Below, piece after piece: positions 8,911 to 19,714 of a stretch of DNA of 64,000 nt. The stretch lies in the NCBI GenBank assembly GCA_021776335.1, contig JAJFGB010000007.1:248001-312000 (forward strand). Reading direction: 5' to 3'. The notes under the pieces were generated by a model, which ran no database searches, was not told where the DNA came from, and saw nothing but the letters and a program-made list of their open reading frames with translations. Every line of letters starts with the position of its first letter. Within the stretch, counting starts at the first letter, position 1. The position numbers were made by a program, and so were the translations under genes. The DNA is from Hyphococcus sp. Its GTDB lineage: Bacteria; Pseudomonadota; Alphaproteobacteria; Caulobacterales; Parvularculaceae.

Positions 8911-9978
8911 ATGGAAGCGATTTGGAAATATGTCTCGACCCGGGATCCGTCGGACCCGGTTCAGTGGGTGGTCGGCACGGGTGCTCAAACACTCGCGCTG
9001 ATGGTTGTGCTCCTGGTGGCGCTCGCATTTCTCCTGCTGTTTGACCGTAAGGTCTGGGCTGCGGTGCAGATGCGCAAAGGCCCGAATGTCGTCGGGCCTT
9101 TTGGCTTGCTGCAGTCTTTCGCGGACTTCTTCAAATTTGTGTTCAAGGAAATTGTGATTCCGGCCGGCGCGGATCGGACAGTATTTCTTCTCGCGCCGCT
9201 GGTTTCTTTTGTGCTCGCCTTCATCGGTTGGGCAGTGGTGCCGGTTGGGCCGGGCATGGTTGTCGCCGACATTAATGTCGGCATCCTTTATCTCTTCGCA
9301 ATTTCTTCTCTCGGTGTTTACGGCATCATCATGGGCGGCTGGGCGTCGAACTCGAAATATCCCTTCCTGGGGAGCTTGCGGTCAGCGGCGCAAATGGTCT
9401 CCTACGAAGTCTCCCTCGGTTTTGTGATCATTACGGTGTTGTTGCTGGTTGGCTCTGTTAATCTCACTGACATCGTCAACAGCCAAAACCGTGGCGGCGG
9501 TATGCTCAACTGGCATTTTATTCCGCTGTTCCCGATGTTCGTTGTTTTCTTTATCTCGGCGCTGGCTGAAACCAATCGTCCACCCTTTGATCTACCGGAA
9601 GCGGAATCGGAACTCGTCGCAGGTTATCAGGTCGAATATTCATCGACGCCCTATCTGCTTTTCATGATTGGCGAATATCTCAATATCGTACTGATGTGCG
9701 CGATGCTGACGATCCTGTTCTTTGGCGGGTGGCATGCGCCGATTGATACGCCTATCCTCAATGCGATCCCGTTATTTTGGTTCGGCGCCAAGGTTATTTT
9801 CTTCTTCTTTCTTTTCGCCATGGTAAAGGCGATTGTGCCGCGCTATCGCTATGATCAGCTGATGCGCATTGGCTGGAAGATATTTTTGCCGCTATCCCTG
9901 TTCTGGGTTGTTTTTGTGGCCGGGATGTTGATTTTGTTCCCGGGCCTGGAAGCCTGGTTCCAGAGCTGGAGAGTTTGA
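8911..9978 (+). CDS. nuoH: NADH-quinone oxidoreductase subunit H
   Basis: This 355-residue membrane subunit of complex I lies at the junction with the peripheral arm and helps form the quinone chamber. It has about eight membrane segments. Conserved loops are visible: [14 protein letters not shown] near residue 55, [20 protein letters not shown] with its functional carboxylates near 220, and [15 protein letters not shown] near the C-terminus. It precedes nuoI by only 4 bases. Because nuoG is 2.9 kb upstream behind unrelated genes, expression of nuoHI may need its own promoter. Confidence 0.97.
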   Translation: MEAIWKYVSTRDPSDPVQWVVGTGAQTLALMVVLLVALAFLLLFDRKVWAAVQMRKGPNVVGPFGLLQSFADFFKFVFKEIVIPAGADRTVFLLAPLVSFVLAFIGWAVVPVGPGMVVADINVGILYLFAISSLGVYGIIMGGWASNSKYPFLGSLRSAAQMVSYEVSLGFVIITVLLLVGSVNLTDIVNSQNRGGGMLNWHFIPLFPMFVVFFISALAETNRPPFDLPEAESELVAGYQVEYSSTPYLLFMIGEYLNIVLMCAMLTILFFGGWHAPIDTPILNAIPLFWFGAKVIFFFFLFAMVKAIVPRYRYDQLMRIGWKIFLPLSLFWVVFVAGMLILFPGLEAWFQSWRV

Positions 9979-9982
9979 GATC

Positions 9983-10471
9983 ATGTCTCGTGTTGTTCAA
10001 GCGCTGAACGGTTTTCTCTTCAAAGATTTCCTCGCTGCTTTTTGGCTGGCGCTTAAATATTATATGCGGCCAAAAGCGACGGTGAATTATCCTTTCGAAA
10101 AGGGACCGCTGTCGCCGCGCTTTCGCGGTGAGCATGCGCTGAGGCGTTACCCCAATGGCGAAGAGCGATGCATTGCCTGCAAGCTTTGCGAGGCGATCTG
10201 TCCTGCACAGGCGATTACGATTGAAGCTGAGCCGCGCGATGACGGGTCACGCCGCACCACACGTTATGACATCGATATGACCAAATGCATCTATTGCGGG
10301 TTCTGTCAGGAAGCCTGTCCGGTTGACGCCATTGTCGAAGGGCCGAATTTTGAGTTCGCCACCGAGACGCGTGAGGAACTTTTCTATGATAAAGACCGGT
10401 TGCTCACTAATGGCGACCGCTGGGAACGTGAGATTGCCAAAAATCTCGAACTCGACGCGCCTTATCGCTAG
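9983..10471 (+). CDS. nuoI: NADH-quinone oxidoreductase subunit I
   Basis: This ferredoxin-like subunit has 162 residues and carries complex I clusters N6a and N6b. Two classic 4Fe-4S motifs are present: [16 protein letters not shown] and [16 protein letters not shown]. It lies directly after nuoH. Its stop overlaps the stop of the convergent M24-type gene by 3 bases (TAG against CTA), so the reverse-strand cassette starts exactly where nuoI ends. Confidence 0.97.
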   Translation: MSRVVQALNGFLFKDFLAAFWLALKYYMRPKATVNYPFEKGPLSPRFRGEHALRRYPNGEERCIACKLCEAICPAQAITIEAEPRDDGSRRTTRYDIDMTKCIYCGFCQEACPVDAIVEGPNFEFATETREELFYDKDRLLTNGDRWEREIAKNLELDAPYR

Positions 10472-11343
10472 GCCTGCAGCTGTATTCCAGCAGGCCTGTA
10501 TCCTTCGTCATTTTGAATTTGTCGCCATTGCCTGACATGAGGCGGTTCGTCATCGAGCCATCTCGCACGCCCGTCTTCGATGACCAGAATCTCTTCCCAT
10601 TTAGCGCCGACAGGACCGCATCCGGCATGCGGCTCAACGAGCCACAAGCCATCATGAGGATGGTGATCGGAAGTACTGCCTTCATTCCATAAAGGCGATT
10701 CGCGCCCCAGGCCGCGCCGGGCCAATTCGCCCTTCATCAAGAACCAGCTGAGTGTCAGCCCGTCAAAGCCCTTGATTCTCCAGTTGAAGGGAATCTTGGC
10801 GAGCTTTACGGCGCGATGCCCCAGGACTTCGCCGGGATGCTTCACATGCACTGGTTCATAGCCGGCGCTTCGAATTGCGGTTGCAACTTGTTCGGCGATT
10901 GTCTTGAATTTTTGACCTTGATTGACCGCGTCACAGACATCTTTTCGAAAGCGGGACAGCGTCGCCATCATCTCGCGGTGCACTGAGTTTTCGCCAAAAC
11001 AGAAAGAATAGGAAGTATCGACCAGATGCCCGTCGAATATCGGTGAGGCGTCGAGGATGACGCTGTCGCCTTCCTCAAGTGTCTTCGCCTTCGGAAAGAA
11101 TTTTCCGATTTGCCAGTCACCGGGCAGTGCGGTTCGCTCGCCGAATAGTACAACCGGCAGGTGGAAGAATGAGTTAACGCCGGCCGCGCGATATTCCAGA
11201 ACAAGGGCCCGCGCAACTTCTTTTTCTGACTGACCAGCTTGTAGCTCTGCTGCCTTCGACTCAAGAATTTGAAACGATAATTGTTGGTATCGTTTGAATT
11301 CGTCGAGCATTGGCGCTGGAAAATTTTTCGATTTGACCAGCAT
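10468..11343 (-). CDS. M24-family (creatinase/aminopeptidase-like) metallopeptidase
   Basis: The 291-residue protein has the pita-bread fold pattern of methionine aminopeptidase and prolidase. Candidate metal ligands are visible in the usual order: Asp98 (LDASP), Asp109 (DTSY), His169 or His176 (HPGEVLGH), Glu237 (VEPH) and Glu250/251 (WEEIL). Retention of all ligands suggests an active enzyme. It is too divergent and in the wrong context to be MetAP, so a Xaa-Pro-type peptidase or a creatinase-like hydrolase is more likely. It is last in the reverse-strand cassette of methyltransferase, GT2 and GT39 genes. Confidence 0.8.
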   Translation of the reverse strand: MLVKSKNFPAPMLDEFKRYQQLSFQILESKAAELQAGQSEKEVARALVLEYRAAGVNSFFHLPVVLFGERTALPGDWQIGKFFPKAKTLEEGDSVILDASPIFDGHLVDTSYSFCFGENSVHREMMATLSRFRKDVCDAVNQGQKFKTIAEQVATAIRSAGYEPVHVKHPGEVLGHRAVKLAKIPFNWRIKGFDGLTLSWFLMKGELARRGLGRESPLWNEGSTSDHHPHDGLWLVEPHAGCGPVGAKWEEILVIEDGRARWLDDEPPHVRQWRQIQNDEGYRPAGIQLQA

Positions 11344-11395
11344 GTAAATCCCCGATGTCGTGAACGTTCAGTGAAGGAGCGTCTGTTGCGGGCGC

Positions 11396-13123
11396 TTATT
11401 TGTCCAGTGTTAATTTCGACTGCGCGCCGATATAGGCCGTTAGCGTTAGGTCGCGATTTTTTACCGTGTTGATTCCCGCGATTACGCCTATGGAGTGCGC
11501 TTCCAGCCCTGCGGCAACGAGTGCGCGATTGAAGCTTTCGAGCTCGCGCTTGTCGACGAATGCGATGCTGCATTCGGGGGTTTGCGCAAGGCGGGCAGCC
11601 GCATCAGCGCCGGTCGTCGCGAGGTAGGTTCGTGTGCCATTATAAAAAACATTGCTGGGTTCGCGATAGCCCGCTGTCATAATCTCAACATCGGTGCAGC
11701 CATCAACCTTGCCTGCCAATTGTGCAATCTGTTGTGATGGCCAAAGCGGGGTGAGGCCCGGCGCCGCGAAGCCGAATAAAAGGGCGTGAAAAACCATTGC
11801 GCTTAATATGAAGGAAAGAACCCGCGCCGCTGCCGGGCGCAAGGCAAGCCAGACACCGAATGCGACTGTTGTGAGACCGGCTGCAGATGCCGCGAGCGTT
11901 GCAGGCGGAACGTCACCGAGCAGGCGCCAGGCGCCATAAGGTGCAAGGGCCGCCGCGATAACACCAAGGACAACAAAGACAGCAAGTGACGCCCAGTGCA
12001 TTCGCCGGACCCATTGATGGGTAAGTAGCTCGCCTGCGTCGCGCACCGCGAGGCCGGCCATAATCGCGATCGCCGGATAAACAGGCAGCACATAATGGGG
12101 GAGCTTGGTGCCGATCAGCTCGAATATGATCCAGCTCGGCACGATCCAGGCGGCAAGGAAGGCGACATGATCCGTTTTGCGATGGAGCCATGCATAGGCG
12201 CCGGCGAGCCCGGCCATGACAGCGCCGGGCCAGTAAACGCCCATAAAGATCGCGAGATGATAGCCGGGCGGTCCGCCATGAGAATCGTCGGCTTTGTTCA
12301 CTTTGCCGAGCAGCGCATGGCCGATGGAATCTTCCAGGAAAGCGCCATTGGTCATAACAGTAATCGCGATGACCCAGGGCAGGGCGATGGCGCCTGTCAA
12401 CAAAAGCCCCTTGATGACATGCAGATGATGGAGCCAGGTGCGGTCTTTCCGCACAAAGACGAGCGCCGCAATCGTCGCTGCTGAAACCAGAGCGATGATC
12501 GGACCCTTAATCATCAATGCGACACCATGAGCTGCCCAGAACAATGCGGGCTTGCCCCAAAATTTTAGTTTGGGCTTGTCGCCAGCGCGCACCATCAAAA
12601 AGAGTGCGATCTGCGCGAAGACCGCCATGGCGAGGAGCATGGCGTCGGTCTTTGCGGTGCGTGCTTCGATTTGCATGACGAAACTGGCGGCGAGAAAAAG
12701 ACCCGCCGTTAGGCCAACGCCAGCGCCGCCAATGCGCGCGCCCAGCCATGCTGTTCCGAGTACCGCGATCAGCGCGCCAAGCAGCGACGGAAGCCGGTAG
12801 GCGGCGATGGGCGCGTCAGCGCCGCCGAACAACGTCGCGCTTGCGGCCTGCATCCAATATATGCCGGCCGGCTTTACATGGCGTGGCGTTTCCTGAAACC
12901 GGATGTCAATAAAATCGCCGGTCTCCAGCATTTGCCTGGAGGCTTGCGCATAGCGCGCCTCGTCGCGATCCATCACCGGGATCGACGTGAGGCCTGATCC
13001 CAGCATGATGAGGCAGATCAATGTGAGCGCGGCCCACGCCCTGCCGCTGAGGCTTTTGCTATCGGTGGTCGGCGCCAACCAGCTCCACAGACGTGAGACG
13101 GCGCCGCCATCATCACCCGGCAT
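11396..13123 (-). CDS. Glycosyltransferase family 39 (ArnT/PMT-like) membrane protein
   Basis: This 575-residue polytopic protein is built like ArnT and PMT_2 enzymes, which take a sugar from a polyprenyl-phosphate donor and add it to lipid A, a glycan or a protein in the periplasm. The first periplasmic loop has the expected acidic motif MDRDEARYAQASRQML followed by RHVKPAGIYWMQA. About ten to twelve membrane segments precede a soluble C-terminal domain. It overlaps the GT2 gene upstream by 11 bases. That pairing is the standard one: the GT2 makes the lipid-linked sugar that the GT39 uses. Confidence 0.88.
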   Translation of the reverse strand: MPGDDGGAVSRLWSWLAPTTDSKSLSGRAWAALTLICLIMLGSGLTSIPVMDRDEARYAQASRQMLETGDFIDIRFQETPRHVKPAGIYWMQAASATLFGGADAPIAAYRLPSLLGALIAVLGTAWLGARIGGAGVGLTAGLFLAASFVMQIEARTAKTDAMLLAMAVFAQIALFLMVRAGDKPKLKFWGKPALFWAAHGVALMIKGPIIALVSAATIAALVFVRKDRTWLHHLHVIKGLLLTGAIALPWVIAITVMTNGAFLEDSIGHALLGKVNKADDSHGGPPGYHLAIFMGVYWPGAVMAGLAGAYAWLHRKTDHVAFLAAWIVPSWIIFELIGTKLPHYVLPVYPAIAIMAGLAVRDAGELLTHQWVRRMHWASLAVFVVLGVIAAALAPYGAWRLLGDVPPATLAASAAGLTTVAFGVWLALRPAAARVLSFILSAMVFHALLFGFAAPGLTPLWPSQQIAQLAGKVDGCTDVEIMTAGYREPSNVFYNGTRTYLATTGADAAARLAQTPECSIAFVDKRELESFNRALVAAGLEAHSIGVIAGINTVKNRDLTLTAYIGAQSKLTLDK

Positions 13124-13877
13124 TGTCGAATTCCCGGCTTATATATTCTGAGCGAATAAACGCCGCTGACGGAATATGAGTGCGCCGCGTTAGCCAGATG
13201 ACCCCCATCAAGTCGAAAAACCCTGCGGTCGCGCGGCCGACATTGGAATATTTCGATTGTCCGGCGTCGCGCGGGCGGTCATTGACCGGCACATTCACAA
13301 CATCATAGCCTAAATGATTGACCAGCGCCGGCAGATAGCGGTGAAGGGCGTCAAAAAACGGCAGCGCCAGAAACACATCACGCGAGATCAGTTTGAGACC
13401 GCAGGCGGTGTCAGGACAATCATCATTTAAAAGCGTGCGCCGCAAGCGATTGGCAAAGCGCGACGCCCATTTTCGCGACCGGCCATCATGACGCGATTTG
13501 CGATTGCCGCAGACGAGGCCAACGCGCTCGACTTTTGCAAGGTCGATTTCTTTGATCATCTCGGCGATATAAGCCGGATCGTTTTGCCCGTCTCCGTCCA
13601 TCGTGACGACCCACCGCCCGCGCGCTGCTAACATGCCTGTACGCAATGCGGCGCTTTTGCCGGCGCGGTTGGGATGGCGCACAACACGGGTGTGCCCAAG
13701 CGCGGCCGCTGTTTTTTCCGCCACCGCTGCAAGGCCGTCATCGCTGCCATCATCGACAACAATAATTTCCAGGGGCGCGACGCCGCCGATAATGTTGTGC
13801 GCTTCGCGCATCACCTGCTCGATCAACGCCGCTTCATTATAGGCGGGGATGACGACCGAGAGCATAGATTGTGACAT
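13113..13877 (-). CDS. Glycosyltransferase family 2 (dolichol/undecaprenyl-phosphate sugar synthase type)
   Basis: The 254-residue enzyme has a GT-A fold. The N-terminal VVIPAYNEA and IIVVDDGSDD segments bind the nucleotide, and MDGDGQNDP is the DXD-type metal site at about residue 95. It probably loads a sugar onto undecaprenyl phosphate at the inner membrane for the overlapping GT39 gene. It lacks the C-terminal membrane helices of ArnC. The ATG at 13877 starts just upstream of the hydrophobic first strand. Confidence 0.9.
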   Translation of the reverse strand: MSQSMLSVVIPAYNEAALIEQVMREAHNIIGGVAPLEIIVVDDGSDDGLAAVAEKTAAALGHTRVVRHPNRAGKSAALRTGMLAARGRWVVTMDGDGQNDPAYIAEMIKEIDLAKVERVGLVCGNRKSRHDGRSRKWASRFANRLRRTLLNDDCPDTACGLKLISRDVFLALPFFDALHRYLPALVNHLGYDVVNVPVNDRPRDAGQSKYSNVGRATAGFFDLMGVIWLTRRTHIPSAAFIRSEYISREFDNAG

Positions 13878-13969
13878 TGGGGAACCGCTCCCGTCTCATT
13901 GTCCGCCTTGGCGGAAAGCGAATAGGGTTTATTCAGCCTTTTGAGGCGCCTGTCACCTTCGAGCCTGGC

Positions 13970-14878
13970 TTAAATCCGCTCTGCAATGATCTCCATCACA
14001 AGGGGCGTGGTCATCACCGTGCTGGGGTCGGCTTCGGCTTCGGCGAATTCACGCACCACATTTCTGGCCCAGTCTTCGGTGACAACACCTGATCTGGCGA
14101 GGTCCTGGGCGTGATTTGGGATGAACGTGCCGGGCCAGCGCCAGACGTAATTGTCCGGACGCACCGCGTGAATGATCGGCCGTGTTTCCTTCAATCGCAG
14201 CCCGGATTTCGGCAGCATCGGCAGTAATTGCGCGGCGATATCCGGCTCGCCGCCGCTCGACCGCCATTCGCGAATTGCAATATCGACAAAATCGCTCAGC
14301 GCAGGGCGGCGCGGCGCCCAGTTGAGCGTGCCCCAATCCATATATTCGTGGATGATGATAACGCCGCCGGGACGCAGCGAATCGCTGAGTTTTTTCAGGA
14401 CGGCAATCGGATCGCTGACAAAGGCCAAAACCCAGCGGATCCAGACAGCGTCGACGTCCTCAACCGGGATCCCGTCTGTCACCAGATCGGCAATGTGGGT
14501 TTCGATATTACCAAGGCCGCGGGCGCGGGCGGCGCCCCCGAGCGCTTCCAAAAAACGCTCTGAGCGCTCAAGAGCGAATACTTTGCCGCTCTCTTCAACA
14601 ATTTCCGCCAGATCAAGGCTCGCATAGCCCGGCCCAGCGCCGGCGTCGATCACGGTCGAACCAGTGGTGACGCCCGCCCGCCGCCAGGCGTCCAGAACAT
14701 GAGGCCGCCAGACCCGATGTTGAATGCCGAGACGGCGAATCTCTTGATCATGGGTGCCGAGATAGTAACTGCGATCCTGGCTGATATGTCTCTCCTGTTG
14801 AGGCGCATGGCAGTACCTTGCTGACGCCCTTTTTAGCGCTTTGGGACGCCGCCGCGCCAGCCGGAACTTGTGCCGCAC
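13970..14878 (-). CDS. SAM-dependent class I methyltransferase
   Basis: The Rossmann motif I is clear (VIDAGAGPGYASLDLA), followed by FALERSERFLEAL (motif II) and VDAVWIRWVLAFVSDP (post-II), so this is a small-molecule methyltransferase of the UbiE/Methyltransf_11 type. The start is uncertain: the reading frame opens with GTG at 14878, but the first 30 residues are strongly basic and look non-coding. The family-like sequence begins near residue 33, where no standard start codon is close by. It is first in the reverse-strand cassette, 92 bases from GT2, and diverges from nuoJ across 174 bases. Confidence 0.82.
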   Translation of the reverse strand: MRHKFRLARRRPKALKRASARYCHAPQQERHISQDRSYYLGTHDQEIRRLGIQHRVWRPHVLDAWRRAGVTTGSTVIDAGAGPGYASLDLAEIVEESGKVFALERSERFLEALGGAARARGLGNIETHIADLVTDGIPVEDVDAVWIRWVLAFVSDPIAVLKKLSDSLRPGGVIIIHEYMDWGTLNWAPRRPALSDFVDIAIREWRSSGGEPDIAAQLLPMLPKSGLRLKETRPIIHAVRPDNYVWRWPGTFIPNHAQDLARSGVVTEDWARNVVREFAEAEADPSTVMTTPLVMEIIAERI

Positions 14879-15052
14879 CTAAAGGCGCTCCAACCCTTTG
14901 CAAACCGGGGAAAGCCGGTCTAAAAGCGCGCCGATCCGCCGTGCTCCTGAGTCGCATTGTTTTGGGGGCGAATCCTCGTCAAGCAAGCCTCTTTCGGCTT
15001 CATTTTCAACAGCCTAGCCAGGCACAGGAACTTCGCGTAAGCGCATATCGGT

Positions 15053-15685
15053 ATGTCACTCGCCGCCATCGCCTTTTTTGTTTTCGCCTCCGCCGCGATC
15101 GCCTCTGCGCTGATGGTCGTGGTGTCGAAAAATCCTGTGCATTCAGTCCTGTTCCTGATCACGGCATTCATCTCCGTTGCGGGGCTGTTCGTGCTGATGG
15201 GCGCTGAGTATCTCGCGATGCTGCTGGTTGTCGTCTATGTCGGCGCCGTTGCAGTTCTCTTCCTGTTTGTCGTGATGATGCTGGATGTTGATTTCGTCGA
15301 ATTAAAGCAGGGTTTTTTGCAGTATATGCCGGTCGCCAGCGTGCTGGCGACGATTGTCGTCGTTGAACTTATTTTTGTGGTGGCGGTCTGGTCGTTGCCG
15401 TCAAATGTCGAGTTGGCGCACCCATCGCCGACGGCGGCTGAAACGGTTACTGATCCTAATGGACCGACCAATATCGAAGCGCTCGGGCTTATCCTTTACA
15501 CCGATTACATTCACTATTTTCAGATTGCGGGCATTATTTTGCTGATCGCGATGATTGGCGCAATCATTCTCACATTCCGTACCCGCGATGGCGTGAGGAA
15601 ACAGGACCCGGCGGCGCAAGTGGCGCGCAAGCGTGAAGACGGCGTTGAACTTGTCGATATCAAATCAGGGCAGGGGCTGTCATAA
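15053..15685 (+). CDS. nuoJ: NADH-quinone oxidoreductase subunit J
   Basis: This 210-residue proton-pumping-arm subunit has five membrane helices, with the conserved motif [12 protein letters not shown] early and [28 protein letters not shown] containing the helix-3 pi-bulge region. The soluble C-terminal tail is normal for alphaproteobacteria. It begins a tight operon: nuoK starts inside the nuoJ stop (TAATG). Because the four genes upstream run the other way, the 174-base gap before nuoJ must hold the promoter for the whole nuoJ-N to rnj block. Confidence 0.97.
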   Translation: MSLAAIAFFVFASAAIASALMVVVSKNPVHSVLFLITAFISVAGLFVLMGAEYLAMLLVVVYVGAVAVLFLFVVMMLDVDFVELKQGFLQYMPVASVLATIVVVELIFVVAVWSLPSNVELAHPSPTAAETVTDPNGPTNIEALGLILYTDYIHYFQIAGIILLIAMIGAIILTFRTRDGVRKQDPAAQVARKREDGVELVDIKSGQGLS

Positions 15686-15996
15686 TGGTCGAAATCGGGC
15701 TCGGAAATTATCTTATCGTAGCAGCAATCCTTTTCGCCATCGGTATGGCGGGGATTTTCGTCAATCGTAAAAACGTCATTGTCATATTGATGTCGATCGA
15801 ATTGATGCTGCTTGCTGTAAATATCAATCTTGTTGCGTTCTCGCAGTTTCTTGGCGACCTCACCGGACAGGTTTTCGCCTTTATGGTGCTTACGGTCGCT
15901 GCTGCTGAAGCGGCCGTGGGGCTCGCCATCTTAGTTGCGTATTTCCGCAATCGTGGCGATATCGCCGTCGAAGACGCCAACCTGATGAAGAACTAG
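15685..15996 (+). CDS. nuoK: NADH-quinone oxidoreductase subunit K
   Basis: The 103-residue three-helix antiporter-like subunit (Mnh/MrpC type) has the conserved glutamates seen here in [15 protein letters not shown] and [12 protein letters not shown], which belong to the proton pathway. Length is exactly that of the family. The start overlaps the nuoJ stop by one base, and nuoL follows after 5 bases. Confidence 0.97.
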   Translation: MVEIGLGNYLIVAAILFAIGMAGIFVNRKNVIVILMSIELMLLAVNINLVAFSQFLGDLTGQVFAFMVLTVAAAEAAVGLAILVAYFRNRGDIAVEDANLMKN

Positions 15997-16001
15997 CGTT
16001 C

Positions 16002-18134
16002 ATGGAACCATTTGTAGTTTTATTGCCTTTGTTTGGCGCAATGTTCGCACTGCCTGTCGCGCGACTTGTGGGTTCGCGTGCAGCTGAAATCCTGACGACT
16101 GGCTTCATGTTGATCGCTGCGATCGGCTCCTGGATAATATTATTCGATGTCGGCCTTGGCAGCGGGGAAGACAAAACCATACGGCTGTTTACCTGGATCG
16201 CCTCCGGGTCGTTTCAGGCGGAATGGGCGATGCGTATCGATACGCTCTCGGCAGTGATGCTGGTTGTTGTGAACTCGGTTTCATTCCTCGTTCACTGGTA
16301 CTCCATGGGGTACATGAAGGACTATGGCGAGCAGCCGCGGTTTTTTGCCTATCTTTCACTCTTTACGTTCGCGATGCTGACTCTTGTGACGGCGGATAAT
16401 TTTCTGCAGCTGTTTTTTGGCTGGGAAGGCGTCGGGCTCGCGTCTTATCTGTTGATCGGATTCTGGTTCAAGAAAAAATCCGCCAATGATGCGGCGATTA
16501 AAGCGTTTGTTGTCAATCGCGTCGGCGATTTCGGTTTCGCGCTTGGTATTATGTGTATTTTTTACGTGTTCGGATCGATCGAATTCGACACTGTGTTCGG
16601 CGCCATCGCTGCAAACAGCGAAGCGATTCCGTATGGTCGGGCGACCGGGGCGCCGATCCAGGATTTGACGATCACGTTTTTAGGTAATGACTGGCACGCC
16701 CTGACCGTGATCGGTGTTTTGTTATTCATTGGCGCTATGGGCAAGTCGGCGCAGTTTTTACTCCACACATGGTTGCCGGACGCCATGGAGGGCCCGACGC
16801 CAGTCTCCGCGCTTATCCATGCCGCGACGATGGTGACGGCTGGCGTTTTCCTGGTTTGTCGTTGTTCGGTCATTTACGAATATGCGCCGAACGCTGCGGC
16901 GATGGTGACGCTTGTCGGCGCGATCACGGCATTTTTTGCCGCGACCGTCGGTCTTTTGCAGGATGATATCAAAAAGATCGTCGCCTATTCCACCTGTTCC
17001 CAGCTTGGATACATGTTTTTTGCCGCGGGCGTCGGCGCTTATGACGCCGCGATGTTTCATCTCTTCACGCACGCGTTCTTTAAGGCGCTTTTGTTCCTGG
17101 GCTCCGGCGCTGTTATTATCGGTATGCATCATGAGCAGAACATCAAAAAGATGGGCGGTGTCAAAGAGCTGATGCCCCTTACGCATATTTTGATGGTTAT
17201 CGGCACCATTGCGATTACCGGCATCGGCATTCCCGGCGTTTTTCTTTTTGGCGCACCCTTTGGAACGGCAGGTTTTGTTTCCAAGGATATGATTATTGAG
17301 AGCGCGTTCCTCGCTGGTGAAGCGGGTAAAACGTTTGGATATTTTGCGTTTACGTTGGGGCTGTTGGCCGCAGTAATGACGGCATTTTATTCCTGGCGGC
17401 TCATTTTTCTCACTTTCTGGGGGGCGTCGCGGGCGCCCGAGGCGGTGCGCAAGCATCCGCACACACCGCCAGATGCGATGATGTGGCCATTGGCGCCGCT
17501 TGCGATTGGCGCACTGGCTGCGGGAATATTGTTTTACGGCAATTTCGTCGGCGATAAATCCGAAGCTTTCTGGAACGGCGCGCTCTACGCCAAAGTTGAG
17601 CATCATGAGACGCCTGCTGCAGACCATGCGGCCGTGGACGATCATGGTGAACCAACGCCGCTCGGAGCGTCGGAGACATCTCATGGCGCTGACGCCGTCG
17701 AAGAAGCGACGGAAGATCATGGCGGCGGACACCACGTGCCGAATTGGGTTTTATGGTCGCCGTTTTTTGCAATGCTGTTCGGCACGATTGCTGCGGCGTT
17801 CCATTATCTGCGCGGTGATCCGTTGCGGCCCGGGTTGTTGCGTTCTGGCGGCATGATCTACGGCATTCTCAAAAACAAATGGTATTTTGACGAGATCTAC
17901 GACTTCTTGCTTGTGAAACCTGCTTTTGCGTTCGGCCGTTTCCTATGGAAAGAGGGCGACGGCAAAACCATTGACGGTGTCGGCCCGGACGGTATCGCAG
18001 CAGTGGTCGCAGCGGGCGCCCGGCGTATCGTCAAAATGCAAAGCGGTTATCTCTATCACTACGCATTCGTCATGCTCATTGGCATTGCCATCTTTGTGAC
18101 CTTTATGCTGATCACAGCCGGGGGCGGGCAATGA
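16002..18134 (+). CDS. nuoL: NADH-quinone oxidoreductase subunit L
   Basis: The largest proton-pumping subunit, 710 residues, sits at the distal end of the membrane arm and carries the long lateral helix. Hallmarks include [18 protein letters not shown] with the key Glu, [29 protein letters not shown] and [18 protein letters not shown]. Residues about 531-580 form a His/Asp/Glu/Ala-rich loop between late helices, longer than in many relatives; it is polar and probably exposed. The stop overlaps the nuoM start by 4 bases. Confidence 0.97.
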   Translation: MEPFVVLLPLFGAMFALPVARLVGSRAAEILTTGFMLIAAIGSWIILFDVGLGSGEDKTIRLFTWIASGSFQAEWAMRIDTLSAVMLVVVNSVSFLVHWYSMGYMKDYGEQPRFFAYLSLFTFAMLTLVTADNFLQLFFGWEGVGLASYLLIGFWFKKKSANDAAIKAFVVNRVGDFGFALGIMCIFYVFGSIEFDTVFGAIAANSEAIPYGRATGAPIQDLTITFLGNDWHALTVIGVLLFIGAMGKSAQFLLHTWLPDAMEGPTPVSALIHAATMVTAGVFLVCRCSVIYEYAPNAAAMVTLVGAITAFFAATVGLLQDDIKKIVAYSTCSQLGYMFFAAGVGAYDAAMFHLFTHAFFKALLFLGSGAVIIGMHHEQNIKKMGGVKELMPLTHILMVIGTIAITGIGIPGVFLFGAPFGTAGFVSKDMIIESAFLAGEAGKTFGYFAFTLGLLAAVMTAFYSWRLIFLTFWGASRAPEAVRKHPHTPPDAMMWPLAPLAIGALAAGILFYGNFVGDKSEAFWNGALYAKVEHHETPAADHAAVDDHGEPTPLGASETSHGADAVEEATEDHGGGHHVPNWVLWSPFFAMLFGTIAAAFHYLRGDPLRPGLLRSGGMIYGILKNKWYFDEIYDFLLVKPAFAFGRFLWKEGDGKTIDGVGPDGIAAVVAAGARRIVKMQSGYLYHYAFVMLIGIAIFVTFMLITAGGGQ

Positions 18135-19714
18135 TTGAGCAACTGCATTCAGACCAGCCCTGGCTCAGCCTTCTCACCTTTGCACCGCTGATCGGCGCAT
18201 TGAGTATTATTTTGCGTCGGATGATGTCGCGCACGGATGAAAACGGCGCCATCGCTGATCCAAGAGAACAGGCGCAAATCGAAAACAACGCCCGTTGGAT
18301 TGCGCTCGGGATTACGTCGCTGACGTTCCTGGTGTCTCTTGGCGTTTACGCGCTTTACGACCCTTCGCGCGCCGGCTACCAGCTCGTCGAAGAGATCCCC
18401 TGGCTCAATGACAGCATCAAATACAAAATGGGTGTCGATGGTATTTCGATTTTGTTCGTCCTCTTAACGACGTTTATCATGCCGATTTGTATTCTCGCGT
18501 CCTGGAACTCGATTAAGTCCCGCGTCGCCGATTACATGATTGCGTTTCTCATTTTGGAAACATTGATGATCGGCGTTTTTGTTTCGCTCGATCTCTTCCT
18601 CTTTTATTTCTTCTTCGAGGGCAGCCTCATCCCCATGTTCCTGATTATCGGCGTGTGGGGCTCAAAGGGGACGAAAGAATTTGCCGGCGTGTCGATGCCG
18701 AGCAGGGTTTATGCGGCGTTGAAATTCTTCCTGTTTACGCTTCTGGGCTCGCTTCTCTTGCTTGTTGCGATGGCCTGGATGTATGCGCAAGCCGGTACGA
18801 CGGACATTCCGGCGCTGCAGGGATATGAGTTTCCCGCTGGCGCACAAAAATGGCTGTGGCTTGCTTTCTTTGCATCATTTGCCGTGAAGATGCCCATGTG
18901 GCCCGTTCATACCTGGCTTCCTGATGCGCATGTTCAGGCGCCTACCGCAGGCTCAGTTGTGCTGGCGGCGATCCTGCTAAAGATGGGTGGTTACGGTTTT
19001 TTGCGTTTCTCCCTGCCGATGTTTCCACTCGCCAGTGCTGATTTCGCGCCGCTGATTTATGCGCTTTCGATCATTGCGATCATATACACTTCGCTGGTAG
19101 CGCTCGCCCAGGAGGACATGAAAAAGCTCATCGCTTATTCCTCCGTTGCCCATATGGGTTTCGTCACCATGGGCATATTTACTGGAACACAGCAGGGCAT
19201 TGAAGGCGGTTTGTTCCAGATGCTGTCTCACGGATTCATTTCCGGCGCGCTCTTTTTGTGTGTCGGCGTTGTCTATGATCGCATGCATACGCGCGAGATC
19301 GCTGCCTATGGCGGGCTCGTTCACCGCATGCCGCTTTATGCATTTCTGTTTTTGTTCTTCACCCTCGGCAATGTCGGCCTGCCGGGCACCAGCGGTTTTG
19401 TCGGTGAAATTCTTGCCATGACCGGCGCTTTTAAGGTCAATAGCTGGATTGCTTTCTTTGCGGCATTTGGGGTTATTCTTTCAGCGGCTTACGCACTGCG
19501 GCTTTACCGGCAAGTTATGTATGGGGAGCTGACCAAGGAAGCGTTGATGGCGATTCCCGATTTGAATTGGCGTGAATGGCTACCGCTTGGACTGCTGATG
19601 CTGTTTGCGCTTTTTCTGGGCTTTAATCCGGGGCCGGCGCTTTCAGTTTTCACTCCCGCAGTCGAGCTTTTGATCAGTAATTATGACGCTGCGCTTGCGG
19701 CTGGGGGGCGGTGA
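18131..19714 (+). CDS. nuoM: NADH-quinone oxidoreductase subunit M
   Basis: This 527-residue antiporter-like subunit of the complex I membrane arm shows [24 protein letters not shown] with the conserved Glu, then [34 protein letters not shown] and [18 protein letters not shown], which hold the pumping Lys residues. The start (ATGA) overlaps the nuoL stop and the stop (TGATG) overlaps the nuoN start. Confidence 0.97.
   Translation: MIEQLHSDQPWLSLLTFAPLIGALSIILRRMMSRTDENGAIADPREQAQIENNARWIALGITSLTFLVSLGVYALYDPSRAGYQLVEEIPWLNDSIKYKMGVDGISILFVLLTTFIMPICILASWNSIKSRVADYMIAFLILETLMIGVFVSLDLFLFYFFFEGSLIPMFLIIGVWGSKGTKEFAGVSMPSRVYAALKFFLFTLLGSLLLLVAMAWMYAQAGTTDIPALQGYEFPAGAQKWLWLAFFASFAVKMPMWPVHTWLPDAHVQAPTAGSVVLAAILLKMGGYGFLRFSLPMFPLASADFAPLIYALSIIAIIYTSLVALAQEDMKKLIAYSSVAHMGFVTMGIFTGTQQGIEGGLFQMLSHGFISGALFLCVGVVYDRMHTREIAAYGGLVHRMPLYAFLFLFFTLGNVGLPGTSGFVGEILAMTGAFKVNSWIAFFAAFGVILSAAYALRLYRQVMYGELTKEALMAIPDLNWREWLPLGLLMLFALFLGFNPGPALSVFTPAVELLISNYDAALAAGGR

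Noticed and set aside
16758-17735. Long reverse-strand frame of 325 codons inside nuoL
   Set aside because: Shadow of a strongly conserved forward gene; the translation is rich in Arg, His and Asn and has no domain pattern.
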